DNA of 64,000 nucleotides from Candidatus Hydrogenedens sp. (lineage in GTDB: Bacteria; Hydrogenedentota; Hydrogenedentia; Hydrogenedentales; JAEUWI01): the NCBI GenBank assembly GCA_016125095.1, contig WGMK01000018.1, positions 186,001 through 250,000 on the forward strand, written 5' to 3'. Position numbers and translations under genes: made by a program. The notes below the pieces were generated by a model. It ran no database searches. It saw only the letters and a program-made list of their open reading frames with translations, and was not told where the DNA came from. The number at the start of each line of letters is the position of its first letter. Positions within the stretch are counted from its first letter, which is position 1. Below are positions 45,348 through 53,939 of this stretch, one piece after another.

Positions 45348-46952
45348 ATGCGGAAATGGGGTTTGCTGCTGGCGGCTGCGGCCATGTGCATCGGGACTGC
45401 GGACGCCGAGGTCGCGCGCGGGGTGGTGTACAACGACGAGAACGGCAATGGGCAGCGCGATGCCGGCGAACGCGGCGTGAAGGACGTGTGCGTGTCGAAC
45501 GGTGTCGACGTGGTTCAGACCGGCCGCGACGGCAGTTACGAAATCAGCGTGGGCGATGACACCAGCATCTTCGTGATCAAGCCGAGCGGCTGGAGCCCGC
45601 CGATGGACCACAACGGCACCGTCTCCCGCTTCTACTATACCCACAAGCCCAACGGCGCCCCCGATCTGAAATACCCCGTCGTGGCGCCCACCGGTCCGCT
45701 GCCCGCGTCGGTCGACTTTCCGCTGCGCCGCGTGTCCGAGGGCAAGCAGTTCCGCATGATCCTGCTGGGCGACCCGCAGCCGCGCGACCAGAAGGAAGTG
45801 GATTGGCTCTCTCACGACGTTTACACCGAGCTGCTGAACCTCGACGCCGACCTCGGCGCGACGTTGGGCGACCTCATGTTCAACGGCCTCGAACTGTATC
45901 CCGAAATCATCGGGCAGGCGGGCCTCGTCGGGGTGCCGTGGTTCCACGTCATCGGCAACCACGACATCAACTTCGACGCCAAGGAAACGCGCCTGAGCGA
46001 CGAGACCTACGAGTATTACCTCGGGCCGTCGTATTACGCGTCGGACTACGGCAAGGTCACTTTTCTCGCGCTGAACAACATCTGGTGGAAGCCGGAAGAG
46101 CGCGAATACGAGGGACGCTTCGGCGAGGATCAGATCGCCTTTGTGAAGAACACACTCGCCCACACCGACCCCGACAACCTCATCGTCGCGATGATGCACA
46201 TTCCCCTGTGGGACTGCCAGGACAAGGACGCCCTGCTCGAACTGCTGGCGCCTTTCCAGCACACCTTCTCCGTGTCCGCGCACTCGCACATCCAAAACAA
46301 CGGCTTCATCGAAGTGCCCGATGCCGCGGCCGGCCACCACCACCTGAACCTGATGACCGCCTGCGGCAGCTGGATGGGCGGCCAATACGACGAGACCGGC
46401 ATTCCGCACACGATGATGCGCGACGGCGGACCCAACGGCCACGCGCTCATGCATGTGGACGGCAACCAGTATTGGGTCGAGTTCAAGGCGGCGCGCCGCC
46501 CTGCGGACTACCAGATGGAAATCGCCGCGCCCGAGCTGGTGCTTTCAGGCGATGCCGCCGCCACGGAGGTCGTGGTCAATTTCTTCGCCGGCAGCGAAAA
46601 GGCACAGCTCGATATGCGGCTCGACAAGAGCGGCGACTGGATTCCCATGGAGCGCTTCAGCGGTATCGCCCCGAACTATCAGCGCGAATACGACCGCGAG
46701 AACGGCCTGTACCGCAAGGTGGCGGAACTCTCCGGCATCGACCCGGCCGACGAGAAGGCCATGGACAAGCTCAAACGCGAGCTGATGGAGTTCACCGGCC
46801 GCGGTCTGCCGGAACCCCGCGACACCCCGCACCTTTGGCGCGCCCACCTGCCCGCCGATCCGGCGGAGGGCTACCACGTCATCGAAGTCCGCGCGGTAGA
46901 CATGTGGGGCAAAGAGCACAAAGGCCAGCGTATCGTCCGCGTGAAAGAATAG
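45348..46952 (+). CDS. Secreted metallophosphoesterase (MetallophosN-Metallophos-MetallophosC)
   Basis: This 534-residue secreted protein has a signal peptide (1-20, ..MCIGTADA-E). A small beta domain (GVVYNDENGNGQRDAGERGVKDVCVSNG, ~24-110) carries a calcium-binding-like loop. The calcineurin-type phosphoesterase core has GDPQ near residue 142, LGDLMFNG near 174, GNHDIN near 203, MMHIPLWDC near 284 and SAHSH near 306. A C-terminal beta domain follows. The metal ligands (Asp, His, Asn) are all present. The natural substrate is unknown. GAGGAGG lies upstream. It is monocistronic, followed by a repeat-filled gap. Confidence 0.88.
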   Translation: MRKWGLLLAAAAMCIGTADAEVARGVVYNDENGNGQRDAGERGVKDVCVSNGVDVVQTGRDGSYEISVGDDTSIFVIKPSGWSPPMDHNGTVSRFYYTHKPNGAPDLKYPVVAPTGPLPASVDFPLRRVSEGKQFRMILLGDPQPRDQKEVDWLSHDVYTELLNLDADLGATLGDLMFNGLELYPEIIGQAGLVGVPWFHVIGNHDINFDAKETRLSDETYEYYLGPSYYASDYGKVTFLALNNIWWKPEEREYEGRFGEDQIAFVKNTLAHTDPDNLIVAMMHIPLWDCQDKDALLELLAPFQHTFSVSAHSHIQNNGFIEVPDAAAGHHHLNLMTACGSWMGGQYDETGIPHTMMRDGGPNGHALMHVDGNQYWVEFKAARRPADYQMEIAAPELVLSGDAAATEVVVNFFAGSEKAQLDMRLDKSGDWIPMERFSGIAPNYQREYDRENGLYRKVAELSGIDPADEKAMDKLKRELMEFTGRGLPEPRDTPHLWRAHLPADPAEGYHVIEVRAVDMWGKEHKGQRIVRVKE

Positions 46953-46980
46953 CGGCCGGAGAGCATCGCCTCCTCTGCTG

Positions 46981-47005
46981 GGTAGAGCGAGCGTACCCGC
47001 GAGCC
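46981..47005 (+). repeat. Dispersed repeat A, copy 2
   Basis: GGTAGAGCGAGCGTACCCGC, ending GAGCC, matches 17002-17026 with two mismatches. Confidence 0.7.
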
Positions 47006-47030
47006 ACCCCATCACCATTGCTGCGAGAAT

Positions 47031-47064
47031 GGTGGGGTGAGACTCCGTCGAGCCATCGTGACGC
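47031..47064 (+). repeat. Dispersed repeat B, copy 2
   Basis: The 34-bp sequence GGTGGGGTGAGACTCCGTCG.. matches 30590-30623 at 32 of 34 positions. Confidence 0.8.
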
Positions 47065-47235
47065 TACGATGTGGATATCGGAGCAAGTTCCTAACGATGG
47101 ACCGGAATCCTCGGCTCATGCGGACATTCGCCCCACGGGCCCGGTGCGAACGCCCCGCCGGGAGCGCTGCTTTCCAAAGCGGCTCTTGGCGCCTAGAGGT
47201 CTTCGCGCAGAGAAGGCTCCACAGAGTCTTCTGTT

Positions 47236-47283
47236 ATGGCGGGGTCTCCCGGCCCCGCCATCGGCCCGACCGTACAGTCTCCA
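47236..47283 (+). repeat. Dispersed hairpin repeat C, copy 2
   Basis: The hairpin with stem ATGGCGGGG/CCCCGCCAT (47236-47261) and centre TCTCCCGG is followed by CGACCGTACAGTCTCCA. It corresponds to 28115-28162 with pairing-preserving changes in the outer stem. Confidence 0.7.
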
Positions 47284-47433
47284 ATTCGGGGCACGTGTGA
47301 CATTCAGACGCGGAGACCTTCCGCGCCTGCGAATTGTGCAGTGGCATAAGAGCCTGCCCTCATCAATGCGAAAGCAAAAGTCGACATTCCCGGGTCCGGT
47401 ATCATTCCTGAATCTTGGAGTACCTCATACCAC

Positions 47434-48192
47434 GTGAATACGCCATTACATGTGCAGCGACTTCCGCTACGGTTTGCGGACTGTAAGCCATCGACCTATG
47501 CGTCGTTTCGTGCGGCGCGAGTCCTGAAGGGCGGCACGCGGCTCTACGTGGAATTCGAGGGCGGGGCAGCCTATAACATCGATATCCGCTGGTACTTGTC
47601 GCAGTACACGAATTTCAGCCGTGTCAAAACGGGTAGCCGATGGCGCTGGGCGAGCGGAGAGCCGGGAAATCCTTACGATGAACTCGTAGGAAATGTGACC
47701 TGTCGTGCATTTCGAAGTTGGTGCGGGAGCAACACCGTCGGACACCCGCGCTTGTTCCTCTATTATGATTCGGGCATCGGATACCGAATCGACTGGGAAA
47801 CCGTACTTTGTCTTTGTGAGCCCGCCTACTTCGAACATCTGCCAGGTGCGAATCCGATCGACAGTCGTGACACATGGCGCACGTACGAATTCCCGCGTGC
47901 GGTGTGCGCCACGCTTCAATGGGTCGGCGGCCAGTGCCCCCGGATTCTGTCCGCAACACGGGATGAGGACGGCAGGAGCATCGTCATCCGCACGACCATC
48001 GGCGATCGATATCAGATCGTGTTTGGCAAAGATGATAGGCACGACGATTCCTGCGGTATCGCATCCTCACGGCTGCGCGATGGCGGGAGAAGCATCGTCA
48101 TAAAGTCAACATCGGGAAAGCGAGCGGAGGTATCCATCCAAGAACTACTGCTCAAAGGGGATCGTCGTACCCTGAACTGCGAGTCAAGGTAA
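47434..48192 (+). CDS. Orphan hypothetical protein
   Basis: This 252-residue protein has no recognised family. The N-terminus (RLPLRFADCKPSTYASFRAARVLKGGTRLYVEFEGGAAYNIDIRWYL) has a beta pattern loosely like DUF2442-type proteins, which bind nothing known. Seven Cys residues lie in the middle and C-terminal parts. Two later blocks are related to each other (DGRSIVIRTTIGDRYQI and GGRSIVIKSTSGKRAEV), an internal duplication. Codon use is visibly less GC-biased than neighbouring genes, and it follows a cluster of dispersed repeats, suggesting transfer. No good Shine-Dalgarno is seen before the ATG, so the start is tentative. Confidence 0.5.
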   Translation: MNTPLHVQRLPLRFADCKPSTYASFRAARVLKGGTRLYVEFEGGAAYNIDIRWYLSQYTNFSRVKTGSRWRWASGEPGNPYDELVGNVTCRAFRSWCGSNTVGHPRLFLYYDSGIGYRIDWETVLCLCEPAYFEHLPGANPIDSRDTWRTYEFPRAVCATLQWVGGQCPRILSATRDEDGRSIVIRTTIGDRYQIVFGKDDRHDDSCGIASSRLRDGGRSIVIKSTSGKRAEVSIQELLLKGDRRTLNCESR

Positions 48193-48348
48193 CCACTTCC
48201 GGCCGAGATGTCGTTCCGCGCCTGCGAGTCGCCCTATCGTGATTCCTTTCGGATCTCCGGTACGATGTCCTTGTCCTGATGTCCGTACGCGGTGAAGCGC
48301 TGCGAGGGCAGGCGGGATCGCGTCGAGGCACGGGCAAAGGAGGTGCGC

Positions 48349-48537
48349 ATGCCCTCTGAAAGGATCATCGAAGTGCAGCCGTGTCCGGTCTGCGGCCAAT
48401 ACGCGACCAAGCAGGACATGCTTGGTGGATTGCTGGATCGATTGCCGACCCTTGCGCGCCTTCTTGGTCGGCAGGTGCGCCCCGTGAAGCGTTGCCGCCT
48501 CTGCCTAGCGCCCCTGCCGGATAAGAATCGGAGCTAG
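48349..48537 (+). CDS. Cys4 zinc-ribbon-like microprotein, 62 aa
   Basis: This 62-residue protein contains two CxxC pairs, CPVCGQYA near residue 11 and CRLCLAPLP near 49, a spacing suitable for one zinc site. AAAGGAGGTG at 48336-48345 is a near-perfect Shine-Dalgarno, 4 bases before the ATG at 48349. A charged helix-like stretch (MLGGLLDRLPTLARLLGRQVRPVKR) links the pairs. The family is not recognised. It ends 3 bp from the convergent membrane-protein gene. Confidence 0.6.
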   Translation: MPSERIIEVQPCPVCGQYATKQDMLGGLLDRLPTLARLLGRQVRPVKRCRLCLAPLPDKNRS

Positions 48538-48540
48538 CCG

Positions 48541-49305
48541 CTACGCGTTCGACGTTGCGGGCTCCGGATGAGGGGTGAGCGTATCGGGATACCAGCGCGA
48601 CATGGAGTAGAGCCAGAGCATCAGGGTGACCATGAGCGACCATTGCCAGAACGGAAGCCGCCAGACGAACTCGGGCAGCGCGGCTCCGGTCAGGTGGTTG
48701 CCCGCCTCGTACAGTTGCGGCATGCAGAGCAGCACCAGCGGCGGCACCATCGCGAGCACGGAAACCAGCAGCTTGACGGGATGCGCCATGAGGCCGCGGC
48801 TGTCCCCGGGGGTGCGCGCATAAATGGACGCGAAAATGTACCAGCTCAGGAACGCGCCGATGCAATGCCCGCCGAAGGCGGTGATGGCGCCAAGGCCGTG
48901 CATGACCTGCGAGACCGTCTTCGACACCGGGCCCATTTGCTGCTCATCGAAAATGGCGACGCAGGCGACGCCGATGAGGCTGATGAAGCCCACCACGACC
49001 AGCGCCTTGCCGACGCCCTTGCTGACATGAGACACGCGCCGGGCGAGGTGCAAGTGCCACGGAATGAGCAGCAGCGCGAAGGTGCAGAAGGCGCAATCGA
49101 ACATCCAGGCGCCGGTATTGCCGTCCATGCGGCCCTGCCCGAGCGTGCTGATGACGTTCCGAAAGGGCGTGGACTCGGCCACATGCGGCGACCGCAGGAA
49201 CCACGCCGTCCACAGCATGCCTTGAAACTGCAGGATGAGCAGCAAACTGAGCCGCTGCCAGGCGCGCGGGCTGAATTCGCCCCGCCAGAACGAGCGCAGG
49301 TTCAT
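48541..49305 (-). CDS. Polytopic membrane protein, unknown
   Basis: This 254-residue protein has about six helices (residues ~18-36, 67-85, 100-118, 136-158, 175-195, 215-235) and His-containing segments LIPWHLHLARRVS, VMHGLGAITAFGGHCIGAFLSWYI. I do not recognise the family. It starts 36 bp after the CmpB-like gene and is likely co-transcribed with it. GGAG lies a few bases before the ATG. Confidence 0.6.
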   Translation of the reverse strand: MNLRSFWRGEFSPRAWQRLSLLLILQFQGMLWTAWFLRSPHVAESTPFRNVISTLGQGRMDGNTGAWMFDCAFCTFALLLIPWHLHLARRVSHVSKGVGKALVVVGFISLIGVACVAIFDEQQMGPVSKTVSQVMHGLGAITAFGGHCIGAFLSWYIFASIYARTPGDSRGLMAHPVKLLVSVLAMVPPLVLLCMPQLYEAGNHLTGAALPEFVWRLPFWQWSLMVTLMLWLYSMSRWYPDTLTPHPEPATSNA

Positions 49306-49341
49306 CGGTCTAAACTCCTTGGCCGTTGTTGGTGTTCAGGT

Positions 49342-49836
49342 TCATCCCGCCAGCAGGTCGCTGGCGCGTAGCCGGCGGGCCAGAACGGTGGCGCAGGCAT
49401 CGACGCGCACATACAGGTATTCGAGCGTAAAGCAGAACAGGTACCAGAAGGGCAGCATATCGAGCGATACCTGGCCGTAAAGCGTCCGTGTATTGCCGTA
49501 GTCCCACACGGTGTGCATGTTGTCCACGCCGCGCTGGTTGATGCCGAAGTATAAGTAAAGCAACCCGCTCGAGAACTCGACGATGTAGAAGAGCACGATG
49601 TAGAGCAGTGCCCGCACGGGCAGCGGCACGCCGCGCTCGCGCAGCGGCGCAGCGACAGGCTCGAGGATGAGCCCGATGAGCCCGTAGATGGGGAACATCC
49701 ACGGCGACGAGGCGCCGCGCAGACTAAGGTTTCCATGCATGCCCACGCCAATGGACATGGCGCAGACTTCCATCAGCATGCCGAAGCCCCCGAAGATCAT
49801 GAAGCGCCACAACGCGCGTTTAGCTCCCAACGACAT
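49342..49836 (-). CDS. ABC_trans_CmpB-like membrane protein
   Basis: This 164-residue membrane protein has about four to five helices. Its ending FYIVEFSSGLLYLYFGINQRGVDNMHTVWDYGNTRTLYGQVSLDMLPFWYLFCF fits the PF06541 (putative ABC-type membrane component CmpB) pattern E..SG..L...G...WDY.... .G...L.....W. A longer version from the ATG at 49938 would add a polar 34-residue tail, but GGGAGTGAG upstream of 49836 favours this start. Its function is unknown. It pairs with the next membrane-protein gene. Confidence 0.65.
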   Translation of the reverse strand: MSLGAKRALWRFMIFGGFGMLMEVCAMSIGVGMHGNLSLRGASSPWMFPIYGLIGLILEPVAAPLRERGVPLPVRALLYIVLFYIVEFSSGLLYLYFGINQRGVDNMHTVWDYGNTRTLYGQVSLDMLPFWYLFCFTLEYLYVRVDACATVLARRLRASDLLAG

Positions 49837-50167
49837 TATAGGCTCACTCCCGTTGCTCCTGGTGCCTGTTTCAGACCCCAGCGGCAGCCCTTCGGGTTTC
49901 GCTTCCTTGGTGGGAACGGGCGCGGCATCACAGGGCATACACTCGCAAAATAGATATTAAGCTCAATATTCGCAGATGTGTCGACGCACCCAATTGGTGC
50001 CATTATGGAACCATTCGAAACTTAATGCGTACTCCGGGGATGGATCCTCAGAATCGGCTTGACCCGCCGAAAGCGGAAGAAATGCATGAGAATCCGGCTG
50101 GATGCTGGTATACTAACTGGCAAACTGCGGAAACCGCATGGACAACCCCTCTCAGGAGAGCAGTTGT
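49837..50167. other. Intergenic region before the cytochrome operon
   Basis: This 331-bp divergent region has AT-rich DNA around 49945-49975 and 50000-50035. It holds the extended -10 promoter of the DUF1501 operon (50106-50114). No gene is supported unless the CmpB-like protein starts at 49938. Confidence 0.5.
50106..50114 (+). promoter_or_regulatory. Extended -10 promoter of the DUF1501/cytochrome operon
   Basis: TGGTATACT combines the extended TGn motif with TATACT, 54 bp upstream of the DUF1501 gene. A -35 is not obvious, as expected for extended -10 promoters. Confidence 0.55.
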
Positions 50168-51481
50168 ATGAAGTTTGACCCCCACCCCGCTTGCCCCTGT
50201 CCCGGCCCCTCGCGCCGCGCCTTCTTGAAGGTCGGCATGCTGGGCGGTCTCGGCCTGACCTTGGGCGACTATTTCCGCCTGTCGGAAGCGGCCGCGGAAA
50301 CGGCGATAAACCCGAAAGCGCAATCGGTCATTTATATCTTCATGGCGGGCGGCATGACGCACCTGGAGACCTTCGACCCGAAGCCGAACGCTCCGCTGGA
50401 AATCCGCGGCGAACTGGGCGCGGTCAAGACCAACACAGGCGAGTATTTCGGCGGCAAGCTGGAGCGCCTCGCGGGTATGGCCGACAAGCTGGCGGTGGTG
50501 CGTTCGATGACGCACGGCGAGGCGGCCCACGAGCGCGGTATTCACAATATGCTCACGGGCTACCGGCCGAGCCCGGCGATTGCCTACCCCAGCTACGGTT
50601 CGGTGGTGGCGCATGAATTCGGCCCGCGCAACAATCTGCCCCCGTATATCGCGATTCCGAACTCGGGCGCGAGCCCCTATTTCGGCACCGGCTACCTGAG
50701 CGCGGCCTATGGCGCGTTCGACGTGGGCGGCGAGCCTTCGGACAAGAACTTCGAGGTGCGCGACCTGGGCCTGCCGGGTGGTATTTCCCCGGAACGCTTC
50801 GAGAAGCGCAAGGGACTGCTGTCCGCGGTGGACAGCCATTTCCGCGAGCTCGAATCGAGCGACGCGCTCGACGCGATGGACAGCTATTATCAGCGCGCCT
50901 ACGGGCTTATCAGTTCGCAGAGCGCCCGCGAGGCCTTCAACATGGCCGGCGAAACCGACGAGATGAAGGCGCGCTATGGCAACCACGCCTTCGGCCAGCG
51001 GCTGCTGCTTTCGCGCCGCCTGGTGGAAGCGGGCGCCCGGTTCATCACCGTCGTAGACGGCGGCTGGGACCACCACAAGAACATCAAGGGCGAGGCGGGC
51101 GCCAAGCTCTCCTATGTGGACGAGGGCCTTGCGACGCTGCTGGCCGACCTGAGCGAGCGCGGCCTGCTCGAATCTACGCTGGTGGTGATGGCCACGGAAT
51201 TCGGCCGCACCTCGCGCCTCAACGCCGACGGCGGCCGCGATCACTGGCCCAAGGCCTTCAGCCTGGCGATGTCCGGCGGCGGTATCCAGGGCGGCCAGAT
51301 CTACGGCGAAACCGATTTCCAGGGCGGCGAACCGACCAAGGATCCGGTGGGCCCGGCCGATGTCGCAGCCACCATTTACCAATTGCTCGGCATTCCGCCG
51401 GAGAAGAAGCTGATGTCGCCGGGCAATCGTCCGATCGATCTCGTCCGCGACGGCGGTCCCGTCGCGAGGCTGATGGCTTAG
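50168..51481 (+). CDS. DUF1501 Tat-exported protein
   Basis: This 437-residue protein has a Tat signal peptide, with S15-R16-R17-A-F-L-K near residue 15 and a hydrophobic stretch to about 40. The DUF1501 (sulfatase/alkaline-phosphatase-superfamily-like) body follows, with SVIYIFMAGGMTHLETFDPKPNAP, AHERGIHNMLTGYRPSPAIAYPSYGSVVAHEFG, FITVVDGGWDHHKNI and VVMATEFGRTSRLNADGGRDHWPKAFSLAMSGGGI. The Asp/His residues are metal-site candidates. The function of the family is unknown, but it is a marker of planctomycete-like operons with PSCyt proteins. AGGAGAG is 8 bases before the ATG at 50168; an ATG at 50138 is unlikely. It is the first gene of the operon. Confidence 0.85.
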   Translation: MKFDPHPACPCPGPSRRAFLKVGMLGGLGLTLGDYFRLSEAAAETAINPKAQSVIYIFMAGGMTHLETFDPKPNAPLEIRGELGAVKTNTGEYFGGKLERLAGMADKLAVVRSMTHGEAAHERGIHNMLTGYRPSPAIAYPSYGSVVAHEFGPRNNLPPYIAIPNSGASPYFGTGYLSAAYGAFDVGGEPSDKNFEVRDLGLPGGISPERFEKRKGLLSAVDSHFRELESSDALDAMDSYYQRAYGLISSQSAREAFNMAGETDEMKARYGNHAFGQRLLLSRRLVEAGARFITVVDGGWDHHKNIKGEAGAKLSYVDEGLATLLADLSERGLLESTLVVMATEFGRTSRLNADGGRDHWPKAFSLAMSGGGIQGGQIYGETDFQGGEPTKDPVGPADVAATIYQLLGIPPEKKLMSPGNRPIDLVRDGGPVARLMA

Positions 51482-51501
51482 AACACTCCGGGAAAACCGA
51501 C

Positions 51502-53925
51502 ATGACTCGAATCATTGCAAGCCGGGCGGCGCTGCTGCTGTTGACGGCGGCGCTGCTGTTAACCGAGGCGGCCTTTGCCTCGAACCCGGCCCTTTCAACC
51601 ATTCTGCCCCGCGGCGGGCAGCGCGGCACCGAACAGGTCGTTACCTTTCACGGCGGTCGACTGAGCGATGCGGTCGATGTGTACTTTCATTCTCCCGGCA
51701 TCACGGCTTCTGACATCGCCGTGCAGGACGACGGCCATGTGAATGTGAAGTTCACCATCGCGCCGGATTGCCCGGTGGGGCCGCAGCTGGTGCGCATGCG
51801 CACGCGCACGGGCATCACGAGCGCCGTGGTGTTCAGCGTGGGCAACCTGCCGCAGCACAACGAGACCGAGCCCAACAGCCGCCTGGACGAAGCCGAGGCG
51901 CTGGCATTGAACTCGACGGTCGAGGGCGTCATTCCTTCAGAAGACGTGGACTACTACTCCTTCGATCTGAAAACCGGCGACCGCCTGGCCGTAGAGGTCG
52001 AGGCGATCCGTCTCGGCGGCATGCTTTTCGACCCGAAGCTGCGGCTGTTCGGTCCCGAGGGGCACGAGCGCGTGTCGGAAGACGACACGGCGATGATGCT
52101 GCAGGACGCAGCTTTCGTGTATACGGCCATCGAGGACGGCACGCACCGTCTTGCCGTGAGCGAGGCGAGCTACGGCGGCGGCGGCAGCGCCTACTACCGG
52201 CTGCACGTGGGCACCTTTCCGCGCCCGCTGATGGAATCGCCCCTCGGCGGCAAGCCCGCTTCCGACCTCGAAGTCCGTTGGATCGGCGATCCGGCACTGG
52301 CCGCGCAGACCGTGACCACGCCGGGCCCGGCGATGGCGCCCGTGCCTGCGGTGGACGGTATCGACCCGGCGGCGATTCTGATTCCCGACAACTACACCCA
52401 GCCCATCGTGATGGCCTCCGATACGGGCGTTGCGCCGACACAGCTGAACATCCGCACGGTAGACGTGCCCGTGACGGCCGAGGTGGAACCCAACAACGAA
52501 CTGGCCGCCGCCACGCTGGCCCCGGCGCCCGGCGCCTTCGAGGGTGTCATCCAGGAGCCGGGCGATGTCGACGTGTTCGCGGTCGAGGGATTGCCGCACG
52601 GCAACTACGACGTCCGCGTGTGGGCGCGCGAACTGGGCTCTCCACTCGACAGCGTGCTGAACGTCTATAAGCCCGACAACTCCGGCCTGGGCGGCAATGA
52701 TGACGCCGTCGGCGCCGACAGCGTGTTCCGCGCGACCATCGACCAGGATGGACGCTATACGATCCGCGTGACCGATCACCTTAGCCGCGGCGGCGAGAAG
52801 TTCGCCTACCGCATTGAAATGCTGCCGGTAAAGCCGAAGCTGCAGATGAGCGTGCTCAACAATCGTCCCGGCAACGTGACGATTCACGATGGCGCGAGCA
52901 ACTTCATTCTGGTGTCGGCGGGCCGGCAGGACTTCAATGAAGAGGTCCGCCTGGTGCTCGAGGGTCTCCCCGAGGGCGTGACCGCGGAGTATGATCCGAT
53001 TCCCACTGGCGGCACGAGCACGCCGATTTACTTTACCGCAGCGCCCGAGGCCCCCGTCGCGCAGTCGGCGCTGCGCATCCTGGGCCTGGGACAAACCGGC
53101 GAACAGTGGACCGCCGGCGATCTGAACCAGGAAATCCGCCTGATCACCGGCAACAACGACACGACCTTCTACGCGATGCAGGCCGACCGCCTGGCGCTGG
53201 CCGTCGCCGACGCGCCGCCGTTCCGTGTGCATATCGTGCCGCCGCAGGCGCCGTTCGTGCACGGCACAGGCCGCGCGCTCAAGGTGGAAGTCGAGCGGAA
53301 CGAGGGTTTCGCCGACGAGATCGCGCTGTCGTTCCCCTGGCTGCCCGGCGGCCTGAAAGGCGGCACGGCGAAGATTCCGGGCGATCAGAACAGCGTGGAT
53401 ATCTGGATGGAAGCTGCGGGCGCCGCGGGCGAACAGACCCACCAGATCTTCGTGCAGGCCGAATCGGCGGGCTATACCTTCTGCTCGCCGAAGGTGCCGC
53501 TGGAAACCCAGGCGCAGTGGCTGGCCTTCAACGTGCCGGCCATCGAAACCGAGCTGGGCAAGAATACCGAACTGGTCGTGACAGTCGAGCAGCGCACCGC
53601 TTGGGAAGGCACGTTCAACGCGCAGCTGATTTCGCTGCCGCGCGGCATCACCTCCGAGCCGCAGCCGATGACCAAGGACACGACCGAGCTGAATTTCCCG
53701 ATTACCGTGGCCGCCGATGCCCCCGTGGGCAAGCATGAGCGCATCGCGGGCGATGTATACATCGAAGTGAATGGCGAGCCGGTGCGTCAGGCCTCGGGGT
53801 CCGGCCAGATTACGGTGTACGAACCGCTGCCCGCCGAGCTGCAGGCGCAGGCCGCGCCCGAGGCGAAGGCCGACGAGCCGAAGCCCGACGAGCCCGAACG
53901 CAAGACCCGGTTTCCGAAGTCCTAA
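51502..53925 (+). CDS. Large secreted protein with pre-peptidase C-terminal (PPC) domains
   Basis: This 807-residue secreted protein has a signal peptide (~1-26) followed by an IPT/TIG-like beta domain (LSTILPRGGQRGTEQVVTFHGGRLSDAVDVYFHSPGI). PPC-type regions then start at EPNSRLDEAEALAL and EPNNELAAATLAP and carry DVDYYSFDL, DVDVFAVEG and the repeated GRYTIRVTD. The last third is composed of more beta domains and a Pro/Ala-rich, Lys-rich end (ETRFPKS). This layout is typical of planctomycete cytochrome-operon proteins. It likely forms an extracellular scaffold or binding partner; no catalytic motif was seen. It starts 20 bp after the DUF1501 gene. Confidence 0.8.
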   Translation: MTRIIASRAALLLLTAALLLTEAAFASNPALSTILPRGGQRGTEQVVTFHGGRLSDAVDVYFHSPGITASDIAVQDDGHVNVKFTIAPDCPVGPQLVRMRTRTGITSAVVFSVGNLPQHNETEPNSRLDEAEALALNSTVEGVIPSEDVDYYSFDLKTGDRLAVEVEAIRLGGMLFDPKLRLFGPEGHERVSEDDTAMMLQDAAFVYTAIEDGTHRLAVSEASYGGGGSAYYRLHVGTFPRPLMESPLGGKPASDLEVRWIGDPALAAQTVTTPGPAMAPVPAVDGIDPAAILIPDNYTQPIVMASDTGVAPTQLNIRTVDVPVTAEVEPNNELAAATLAPAPGAFEGVIQEPGDVDVFAVEGLPHGNYDVRVWARELGSPLDSVLNVYKPDNSGLGGNDDAVGADSVFRATIDQDGRYTIRVTDHLSRGGEKFAYRIEMLPVKPKLQMSVLNNRPGNVTIHDGASNFILVSAGRQDFNEEVRLVLEGLPEGVTAEYDPIPTGGTSTPIYFTAAPEAPVAQSALRILGLGQTGEQWTAGDLNQEIRLITGNNDTTFYAMQADRLALAVADAPPFRVHIVPPQAPFVHGTGRALKVEVERNEGFADEIALSFPWLPGGLKGGTAKIPGDQNSVDIWMEAAGAAGEQTHQIFVQAESAGYTFCSPKVPLETQAQWLAFNVPAIETELGKNTELVVTVEQRTAWEGTFNAQLISLPRGITSEPQPMTKDTTELNFPITVAADAPVGKHERIAGDVYIEVNGEPVRQASGSGQITVYEPLPAELQAQAAPEAKADEPKPDEPERKTRFPKS

Positions 53926-53939
53926 GGAGGATGCGATTG

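Larger units (their letters stand above)
46953..47433. other. Repeat-relic island
   Basis: This 481-bp gap has no supported gene. It carries, in order, repeat A (46981-47005), repeat B (47031-47064, whose left side forms ACCCCATCACCATT/AATGGTGGGGT) and repeat C (47236-47283). Copies of A, B and C are found singly at 17002, 30590 and 28115. Confidence 0.7.
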
